The notes under the pieces: model-generated
Seen by the model: only the letters and a program-made list of their open reading frames with translations
What the model was told of the DNA's origin: nothing
Database searches by the model: none
Translations under genes and position numbers: made by a program
Source of the DNA: a virus
DNA length: 62,910 bases
Strand: one strand, 5' to 3'
IMG/VR virus record: IMGVR_UViG_3300031787_008401
Coordinates: 1 to 62,910 of that record
In this document: piece after piece, positions 44,273 through 51,500 of the stretch
Layout: every line of letters begins with the position of its first letter
How positions within the stretch are numbered: the first letter of the stretch is position 1

Positions 44273-45530
44273 TATAGAAAATATTACAGTTATTGGTGCA
44301 GGCACTACAGGTTATTTAACCGTTTTTCATTTGTGTGAAACTTATCCTAATAAAAAAATTACTTGGATTTATCCGAAAGAAAATCAACCAATCGGTGTTG
44401 GAGAAGCTATTATACCAGATGTTAGTAAATTTTTACAAAATTTTGGAGTTAAACATCAGGATATATTAAAACATTGTAATGGAACACTAAAATTTGGAGT
44501 CTATCTGAAAGGATGGAATAAACCAGGAGAAGATTTTACTTTTCCTTTTGGTTTCGAATCTGCTAATCCTAGACACAACTCGTCCAGTCAAGATAGAATA
44601 ATGAAAACTAATAAAATACCAAAAAGAATATTTGATTACCAAAACATTTCTACGCATTTTAGGGTTACCGAACTATTGGAATATCTAGACAACTATAAAA
44701 AGAAATATTCTAATTTAACTGTTATTAGAGAAAAGGTGACATTGAATGATATAAAAGACTGTTATGATTTAATAATAGATTGCACTGGATTTGAAAGAAC
44801 TGTTAGTTATATTCCAAATAATTTTAAAAACATTTCGGATAAAATACCAAATAATCAAGTTTTTCTTTTTAGACATACTTACACAGATAGGGAAAAACAA
44901 TGTGTTCCTTATACCGTTGCAGAAGCAATGAATTATGGTTGGTGTTTTAATATTCCTTTAAGGAATGAATTGGCTTGCGGTTATGTACATGACGGAAAAT
45001 TTGATGTTAAAGAAGAATATATTAATTATTTGGAAAAAAAGTTTAATATAAAAGTTGAACCTTCGAGTATAAAATCGTTAAAGATGGTAACTGGTAGAAA
45101 TAAAATACATTTAAAAAACAATATTGTAGCTATGGGTCTTGCCTCATCTTTTATTGAACCGTTGGAATCTACAGGTTTATATTTGGTAACTAGTGCTCTT
45201 AGAAAATTGTGTGATTATATAGATAAGAAAATTACTGAAACTGAATATAATTTTTTTATTAATGAAGAATTCGATACTATTACAGATTTTATAGTCGAAC
45301 ACTACAAATATTCTAAAAGAGACAATGAATATTGGAACTTTTATAAAAAAGTAAATACCAAAAAACGCACAGTTAATATATTTCCTAATTCTGGATGGGA
45401 CACAATAAAAAGTGGTTTTCTCTCCGAAGTACCTAGGCCTACTGAACCCATGGATAGTAAAGAATTAATTGAAATACATAAAGGTAAACCTTTTCATGAG
45501 TGGATATTAAACGAAGAAAATTACATATGA
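44265..45530 (+). CDS. FAD-dependent tryptophan-halogenase-family protein 2
   Basis: A 421-residue paralogue of halogenase 1. FAD loop VIGAGTTGYLTVFHLCETYP, then GVGEAIIPDVSKFLQNFGV, and TLKFGVYLKGW with the conserved lysine near residue 76. The signature WxWxIP is altered to GWCFNIPLRN (W-C-F-N-I-P), so one of the two tryptophans thought to keep the halogenase from acting as a monooxygenase is replaced by Phe. SFIEPLESTGLYLVTS near residue 300 is intact. It may be a halogenase of different specificity or a flavin monooxygenase. The start overlaps the SDR gene end by 8 nt and the stop overlaps the next start (ATGA). Confidence 0.8.
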   Translation: MNNIENITVIGAGTTGYLTVFHLCETYPNKKITWIYPKENQPIGVGEAIIPDVSKFLQNFGVKHQDILKHCNGTLKFGVYLKGWNKPGEDFTFPFGFESANPRHNSSSQDRIMKTNKIPKRIFDYQNISTHFRVTELLEYLDNYKKKYSNLTVIREKVTLNDIKDCYDLIIDCTGFERTVSYIPNNFKNISDKIPNNQVFLFRHTYTDREKQCVPYTVAEAMNYGWCFNIPLRNELACGYVHDGKFDVKEEYINYLEKKFNIKVEPSSIKSLKMVTGRNKIHLKNNIVAMGLASSFIEPLESTGLYLVTSALRKLCDYIDKKITETEYNFFINEEFDTITDFIVEHYKYSKRDNEYWNFYKKVNTKKRTVNIFPNSGWDTIKSGFLSEVPRPTEPMDSKELIEIHKGKPFHEWILNEENYI

Positions 45531-46450
45531 ATAATTTGATATTAGGTGGAGCTGGTTTTATAGGACAGCACTTAACACATAAACTTTTAAAAACTAGACA
45601 ACAAAGAGTTACTATAATAGATAATTTATCTACCAGTAAAATAAATTTAGATAACTTTTCTGAATACAAAAATTTATTTAAATTTGTTGAAGGTGACATT
45701 TCCAAAATGGAAGATAAAGAACTACTCAAACATATGAGAGATCACAATAGAATTTTTCATTTTGCGGGCAGTGTTGGTGTCGAACATATTGATAAGGATC
45801 CATCAGGCACTCTTTTCAATAACAATTCTTTAACTAATAAATTAATACCATTATTTAAAGAATCCAAGAGGCATGTAATATTTTCCAGTACCAGTGAAAT
45901 TTACGGAAATGGACCCTTCAACGAAGAAGATTGTAGTAACATAGGACCTAGCAATAAGTTAAGATGGGGATATGCAACAAGTAAATTGATGGCAGAATTT
46001 TTATTAAATGCTAGTGGTGTGCCGTATACTATTTTAAGATTTTTCAATATAGTTGGACCTGGACAACTATCAGATTACGGTATGGTTTTACCTAAATTTA
46101 TAGAAGCTGCAAAACGAAATGAAGATTTAATTGTTTATGGAACTGGTGAACAGATAAGGTGTTTTTTTCATATTGATGATGCGACAGATGCTATAATAAA
46201 ATGTACCAATTTTAAAAATGAACTTTTTAATGTTGGAAATGATGAACCGATTACCATAAACAAACTTGCCAAAAAAGTTATTAAAATAAGTGGATCTAGT
46301 AGTAAAATTGTTCACATTCCTTATGAAAAAGTTTTTAGTAAAAACCACGGTGATATACAAAAAAGAATTCCCGATATAACCAAACTCAGAGAAAAAACAA
46401 ATTTCAGACCAAAGAAAAATTTGGATGATATCATAAAAGATATGTTATGA
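45527..46450 (+). CDS. NAD-dependent epimerase/dehydratase (extended SDR)
   Basis: A 307-residue protein from ATG 45527, which overlaps the halogenase 2 stop as ATGA; a frame extension to 45500 is unnecessary. NNLILGGAGFIGQHLTHKLL is the GxxGFIG loop, IIDNLSTSKINLDNF the nucleotide end, FHFAGSVGVEHIDKDPSGTL and VIFSSTSEIYGNGPFNEEDC the substrate and catalytic strands, with YATSKLMAEFLLNASG providing YxxxK. ILRFFNIVGPGQLSDYGMVL and GTGEQIRCFFHIDDATDAII complete the UDP-sugar epimerase/dehydratase pattern. This full-length enzyme contrasts with the two short SDR proteins nearby. It probably modifies a nucleotide sugar for the cassette's glycosyltransferases. Confidence 0.9.
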   Translation: MNNLILGGAGFIGQHLTHKLLKTRQQRVTIIDNLSTSKINLDNFSEYKNLFKFVEGDISKMEDKELLKHMRDHNRIFHFAGSVGVEHIDKDPSGTLFNNNSLTNKLIPLFKESKRHVIFSSTSEIYGNGPFNEEDCSNIGPSNKLRWGYATSKLMAEFLLNASGVPYTILRFFNIVGPGQLSDYGMVLPKFIEAAKRNEDLIVYGTGEQIRCFFHIDDATDAIIKCTNFKNELFNVGNDEPITINKLAKKVIKISGSSSKIVHIPYEKVFSKNHGDIQKRIPDITKLREKTNFRPKKNLDDIIKDML

Positions 46451-47091
46451 AAATAGTTTTTATATTTGCACATTTAGACGATGAGTCTTTTGGGCCAGCC
46501 GGAACAATATCAAAATTGTGTGAAGATAATGAAGTTACAATTGTATCTTTATGCAAAGGAAATCGTCCAGGTAACGAACATGTTGAATCCAAAAGATTGA
46601 ATTCTTTTTATAAAGTTTGTGATTATTTTGGTGCGAAACCTATAGTTTTTAATAACTCCGATTGCACTTTAACTTTAGAAAAGTGTTTGAGTGATGTTGA
46701 ATTGGTTATCAACGAAATACAGCCAGAGATAGTCTTTACGAATAATATATCGGACATACATAGAGATCATAGAATAGTTTCCGAATCTGTTATGGTTGCC
46801 TGTAGACCTAAACCAAATTCTTCGGTAAAACAACTCTATATGTGCGAGATACCAGCTTCAACCGAATGGTCTATGGGTCAAATAGAGCCTATTTTTATAC
46901 CAAATTATTTTGTGAATGTTGAGTATTATATGCATAAAAAGAAATTCGTATTGTCACTATATGATACGGAAACGTATTCTTATCCTGATGCTAGATCAGA
47001 AAAAAGTATGATAGTTCTATCGGAACAAAGAGGTAAACAAGTTGGATATAATCACGCAGAATCATTTAAGATGATATATAACCTTCAATAG
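46447..47091 (+). CDS. PIG-L family deacetylase
   Basis: A 214-residue protein. IVFIFAHLDDESFGPAGTIS is the zinc-binding motif AHPDDE with Pro replaced by Leu, and FTNNISDIHRDHRIVSESVM contains the second HxDH element. Such enzymes remove the acetyl group of N-acetylglucosamine in sugar conjugates such as GlcNAc-PI, mycothiol and LpxC-unlike lipids. It starts in the stop of the epimerase gene (ATGA) and its 3' end overlaps the convergent NodB-type gene by 26 nt. N-deacetylation would expose an amine for further modification; the actual substrate is not shown. Confidence 0.85.
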   Translation: MKIVFIFAHLDDESFGPAGTISKLCEDNEVTIVSLCKGNRPGNEHVESKRLNSFYKVCDYFGAKPIVFNNSDCTLTLEKCLSDVELVINEIQPEIVFTNNISDIHRDHRIVSESVMVACRPKPNSSVKQLYMCEIPASTEWSMGQIEPIFIPNYFVNVEYYMHKKKFVLSLYDTETYSYPDARSEKSMIVLSEQRGKQVGYNHAESFKMIYNLQ

Positions 47092-47620
47092 AAACCCTCT
47101 CTCTACCATAAAATTCATTAATACCGTAAGACTTTAAGACGGTTTGATATAATCCATTTAAATCGTTATTATATGGGAAACAAAACTTAACCGGAAAAAT
47201 ATTTAAGTTTTTATTGAACCATTCCAACATTAATTCGGTGTCCATTTTTATATGGTCTATTTTATCTTTCAGGCTGCTGAAAAAATTCAAATTTTTGTGA
47301 AAATGTGAATGTCCTCCTATAATAACGTTTTTTCTAGTAGATAAATAACTTATCTGGTCCACATTCATAAAATCTTCATAATTTCCTTCGAATGCTTTTT
47401 TATGGCAATTTTCGGAACTTATGAATTTTTTAGATTGTTTTCCTTTACAAATAATGTTTGTTGATACAAAAAATATTTTTTCTGTTTCTATTTTTTCAAT
47501 TTTTGGGTAATAATAGAAGTGGTTGTAAAGTCCATCATCAAAAGTTAGAACAAAATCTTTTAATTTTGGAACTATTAAGTTTTTTTCTATTTTATGTATC
47601 ATTAAAACTGGTTTGTCCAT
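47066..47620 (-). CDS. Polysaccharide deacetylase (NodB-type), minus strand
   Basis: A 184-residue protein starting at ATG 47620-47618 (MDKPVLMIHKIEKNLI); the longer frame to 47710 would extend into the IscA gene and is rejected. DFVLTFDDGLYNHFYYYPKI holds the TFDDG motif, and VIIGGHSHFHKNLNFF has the HxxxH-like zinc site (HSHFH). KFCFPYNNDLNG resembles the FRxPYG segment. It is the only minus-strand gene of the cassette, and its end overlaps the PIG-L end by 26 nt. It could deacetylate cell envelope or surface glycans. Being convergent, it must have its own promoter, which I could not identify. Confidence 0.7.
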   Translation of the reverse strand: MDKPVLMIHKIEKNLIVPKLKDFVLTFDDGLYNHFYYYPKIEKIETEKIFFVSTNIICKGKQSKKFISSENCHKKAFEGNYEDFMNVDQISYLSTRKNVIIGGHSHFHKNLNFFSSLKDKIDHIKMDTELMLEWFNKNLNIFPVKFCFPYNNDLNGLYQTVLKSYGINEFYGRERVSIEGYISS

Positions 47621-47648
47621 ATCAAATAAATATAGTAGGAGAAAATTA

Positions 47649-47963
47649 ATGCTTAATATAACTGAATCTGCTGTAAATGAAATCAAACAATATTTAGACG
47701 ATGAAAACAAATACTTGAGGGTCTATGTTGAGGGTGGTGGATGTTCTGGTTTTAAATATGGTTTTGATTTTGAAGAATCTGTTTCCGAAGATGATTTTGA
47801 AATTCCTTTAGATGGTTTTTCAATTCTTGTAGACTCTTTCAGTATGCAATATTTGGAAACCGCAACTTTGAATTTCAAAGAAGATATTATGGGACACACT
47901 TTTACTATAGAAAACCCTAATGCACAGACGACCTGTGGCTGTGGAAGTAGCTTTTCGGTATAG
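47649..47963 (+). CDS. IscA/HesB-type iron-sulfur cluster carrier
   Basis: A 104-residue A-type carrier from ATG 47649, with RBS AGGAG at 47637-47641. The three ligand cysteines are C32 in GGGCSGFKYGF and C96, C98 in TTCGCGSSFSV, exactly the C-x63-C-G-C spacing of IscA/ErpA proteins. These proteins pass iron-sulfur clusters to apo-enzymes. It directly follows a block with eight radical SAM enzymes that each need at least one 4Fe-4S cluster, so a support role is reasonable. However, similar genes are common in marine T4-like phages without such blocks. Start at 47613 would remove the divergence from the deacetylase and is not used. Confidence 0.92.
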   Translation: MLNITESAVNEIKQYLDDENKYLRVYVEGGGCSGFKYGFDFEESVSEDDFEIPLDGFSILVDSFSMQYLETATLNFKEDIMGHTFTIENPNAQTTCGCGSSFSV

Positions 47964-47980
47964 TAAAGATGTCAGTTTGA

Positions 47981-47987
47981 CTAAATA
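47981..47987 (+). promoter_or_regulatory. Putative late promoter (CTAAATA) for the second fibre region
   Basis: CTAAATA lies 25 nt before the GTG start at 48012, with the ribosome binding site AAAGGGAG at 47998-48005 between them. This heptamer is the late promoter core reported for T4-like cyanophages. The spacing leaves a short leader of about 19 nt. It is located between the cassette and the second group of structural genes, so it would restart late transcription there. Confidence 0.55.
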
Positions 47988-48011
47988 CCACATTAACAAA
48001 GGGAGTTTAAT

Positions 48012-48344
48012 GTGGCTGAATTTGTAGAACTTACCATAGACCAGGGTGCGACTTTTAACACCGTAATTACTGTAAATGATGGTACCGGCGCAGGCCAAAA
48101 CCTGTATGGATATATTGCCAGGTCCCAGATGAGAAAATCTTACTACTCCTCAACAAAATACGATTTTAATGTTCAAGTGACCACTCCTAACATTGGAGAA
48201 ATCACTATGATCATGTCAGCAGCAAATACTGCAAATTTAACTCCGGGACGATACGTTTATGATGTAGAAATAGATGATGGCGCAGGTGAAATCACAAGAA
48301 TTTTTGAAGGTATAATTACTGTCCTTCCTAACGTTACGAGATAA
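48012..48344 (+). CDS. Small virion structural protein
   Basis: A 110-residue protein with GTG start, supported by the RBS AAAGGGAG 7 nt upstream. The pattern AEFVELTIDQGATFNTVITV, GYIARSQMRKSYYSSTKYDF and GRYVYDVEIDDGAGEITRIF, then EGIITVLPNVTR, is the well known small beta-sandwich structural protein of marine T4-like phages, found next to fibre genes. It is probably part of a fibre joint or a decoration protein. No catalytic motif is seen. A second small gene starts 3 nt after its stop. Confidence 0.75.
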   Translation: MAEFVELTIDQGATFNTVITVNDGTGAGQNLYGYIARSQMRKSYYSSTKYDFNVQVTTPNIGEITMIMSAANTANLTPGRYVYDVEIDDGAGEITRIFEGIITVLPNVTR

Positions 48345-48347
48345 AAA

Positions 48348-48548
48348 ATGCCAATAAATGTAAACGTAAAACCACAAAAAACAACTATATCTTCGGTTAC
48401 CGTGGCCAGAACTGCAAATTTAGCTCTATCACAATTGAATAATGTTGAAACTCAGGGTGTGGAAGAAGGATTCGTTTTGACTTATGAATCTGGATCCAAT
48501 AAGTATGTTATGAAAGAAATTCCTGTAATTAACGGCGGAAGCTTCTAA
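48348..48548 (+). CDS. Very small structural protein, fibre-associated
   Basis: A 66-residue protein, MPINVNVKPQKTTISSVTVA at the start and a C-terminal EEGFVLTYESGSNKYVMKEI. The LTYESGSNKYVMKEI segment is a short version of the repeat (DGxxLxYxxxxxKWVxxxx) that marine phage fibres use near attachment points. It lies 3 nt after the preceding gene and is directly followed by the GTG start of fibre gene 2 (TAAGTG). The small size and position suggest a linker or a bridge between the 110-residue protein and fibre 2. Confidence 0.65.
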   Translation: MPINVNVKPQKTTISSVTVARTANLALSQLNNVETQGVEEGFVLTYESGSNKYVMKEIPVINGGSF

Positions 48549-51500
48549 GTGTCAACAGCAATTGTAACCAAGTATTCTACCGCGAATACTGTACCTACTG
48601 CAAACTCACTTCTTGGTGGTGAATTAGCTTATTCATTTCCTTCTGGTAATTTATTCATAGGAACTGAAGCCGGATCGTATGAAATTATTGGTGGTAGTTA
48701 TTACACTAACATAATAGATCAGAGAAGTAGTAACACTTCATCCGGAACTTTAGTTTTACGGAATGTAGATGGTGATATTAGAACTAGTGTTTTTATATCA
48801 ACACAAGATGATACTCCTGGATTTATTGGAAATTTAGATGGTATTGCGGATAGAGCAAACGCACTCCATAATTCAGTTCAAATAGTTCTTTCGGGTGATG
48901 TTCAATCGAATGTATTTACGACCTTTGGTAATACAGTTAATTTTCAAGTTGAATTAAGTACTATAGTTCCCGGTGTATCTGGTACATACGGTAATTCTAC
49001 TAATATTCCTGTAATTACAGTTGACACCAAGGGTAGAGTAACAGCTGTTTCCAATTTAGCGATTTCTGTAGCATCACAAGAACAAGCAACTGCTGCCTTT
49101 GATAAAGCTAATGCAGCAAATGTATTAGCGCAAGCAGCTTTTAATGCAGCCAATAGTTTAAGTCCCAATTTTAATCAGTCTGCATTTGATCGTGCTAATG
49201 CGGCTTTTAATTTAGCAAATTCTAGTTCTTTAGCTGCTAATACTCCTAGTTCAATTGCAAATATAGCTTTAGATTTGGCTGGACTAAGTTATATACATGC
49301 TAATGCGGCTTTTGCTGTTGCGAATACTGGAGCTAACGCAGGACAAACTGCAAATGAAGCCTACAGTTTAGTCAGTTATGTTTCAACTTCCGTAAATGCT
49401 TCGTTTGATACAGCAAATTCAGCTTATGATGCTTCAGTAAATACAGCTAATATTGTTGTTGCTCTTGGTGAGTTAATACAGAGTTTTCAGGGAGTTGCAG
49501 TAAATGCTGAAAATATTTCAGTATCTACAAATACTTCTACTACATTAGCTTATAGACACGCCAACGCTTCATTTAATGCTGCTAATACTAAATTAAGTTT
49601 AACTGGCGGCACAATTAATGGTAACGTATCGATTGTTGGTAATTTAAGTATATCGGGTGATGTCAATTATATTGGCACAAATCAGTTACTTATTGGCGAC
49701 AATATCATCACATTAAATGCTGATTTACCTAACAATTTAGCTCCCACTCAAAATGCTGGCATAGAAGTTGCAAGAGGTTCCTCATCAAATGTTCATATAA
49801 CATGGAATGAAGTTGCAGATAGATGGACATTTACAAACGATGGTACAAACTATAGTAATTTTGCAACAGACTCAGCCGAGTCATATGCGAATGCCGCCTT
49901 TGCACAAGCTAATTCATCATTTGCATTAGGTACTCAAGCTGGTATTAGTGTTAGTGCAGCTTTTGATAGAACCAACTCTGCATTTACAAGAACAAATTCT
50001 TCGTTTAGTCAAGCAAATGCCTCCTATAATACGGCTAATGCAGCGTTTATACAGGCTAATACACCAAGTCATGTTGCAAACTCCGCGTCACTTTATGCCA
50101 ATGCAGCGTTTGCTGCTGCGAATTCTTTAAGTCCAGAGTTCAACCAGAGTTCTTTTGATAAAGCTAATGCAGCTTTTAATTCTTCAAACTCTGTTGCTAA
50201 CGTAGTAGGTTCTTATTCTAATTCAGCATACACTCATGCGAATGCGGCATTTGCTGCTGCAAATTCAATTACGTTTTCTGTAACTGACTTATATGCAAGA
50301 GCTCATTCTAATGCTGCTTATACAAATGCCAATAATACGTTAGCTGTAGCAGATTCTTCTTATACACAGGCAAACCTTGCTACTGTTATTGCTGTTGCTG
50401 CTTATGCTAAGGCGAATAGTATTATTGATTTGGCAACAGGTCAAGCAGCTTTCGATGCTTCGAATAGTGCTGGTAATTATGCTAATTCCAGTTTTATACA
50501 TTCTAATGCAGCATTTGCTTATGCAAATACTTTAGCTGCTGACTCTGTAGACTTCTTTGCTAGACCTCATGTTAATGCGGCATTTACACATGCCAATGCA
50601 TCGTTTATACATGTAAACTCCGCATTTAGTGCCGTAAATACTAAATTCTCATCTTCTGGTGGAACAATTACCGGTAATGTAATAATTAACGGTAATGTAA
50701 CGATAGATGCAATTCAGGCATCACTTAGTGTATCGACTTTAAGTGTGCAAGACAATATTATTGATATTTCATCGGAGACAGTTGGTACACCTACAAATCC
50801 TGCTGGTATTAGAGTAATTCGTGGAGATGAGGTACCCGTACAGTTTAGATGGAACGAATCATTATTAAAATGGACATTTACTAATGATGGATTTACTTAT
50901 AGTAATGTAGGTTCGTCAACTGCTGAAGAATATGCTAACTCAGCTTTCTTAAAGTCCAACTCATCTTATGAGAGTCAGAATACAACAGGCATTTATGCTA
51001 ACTTAGCTTTCACTCATGCAAATTCTGCTTATGAAAGTCAGAATGTAACAGGCATTTATGCTAATTCCGCTTATTCTTTAGCTAATACTAAATTCTCATC
51101 TTCTGGTGGTACTGTAAGTGGTGATATCGTTGTTACTGGCAATTTAACAATAGTTGGTGAGACAGTTTATGCTAATACACAAACTGTATTAATCAAAGAT
51201 AATATAATTACATTAAATGCAGCAACCAATTTATTATCTCCTGCTATCTTTAATGCTGGTATAGAGGTTAATAGAGGATCATTATCAAACGTAGCTTTAA
51301 TTTGGAATGAAACTGTAGACAATTGGCAGTATACGGTAGATGGAACAACCTATACAAACCTTTCTTCTGCATCGGCCGAATCTTACGCTAATGCAGCATT
51401 TGCTGCACAAAACACAACTGCAATTTACGCCAACTCATCCTTTAGTGCAGCTAATACTGCTGACGATAAAGCTGTAACGTCTGGTAGTTATGCTAACTCT

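Larger units (their letters stand above)
24417..47963 (+). other. Accessory biosynthetic cassette inserted between tail fibre genes
   Basis: About 23.5 kb of closely packed genes, all plus strand except one NodB-type deacetylase. They encode eight radical SAM proteins, a CTCNCNY-repeat protein, two halogenase-family flavoproteins, a split transketolase-like enzyme, an oxygenase, three SDR proteins, glycosyltransferases, deacetylases and an IscA-like carrier. Most neighbours overlap by 1 to about 70 nt or are separated by a few bases, which indicates one or a few transcription units. Structural genes border both sides. The flanking fibre genes share an exact in-frame direct repeat, which could mediate gain or loss of the block. 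Its middle part looks even more AT-rich than the baseplate region. Confidence 0.7.

Noticed and set aside
47625-47632. AATAAATA before the IscA-like gene as a late promoter
   Set aside because: The expected start of transcription would fall on the ribosome binding site AGGAG, so the support is too weak.
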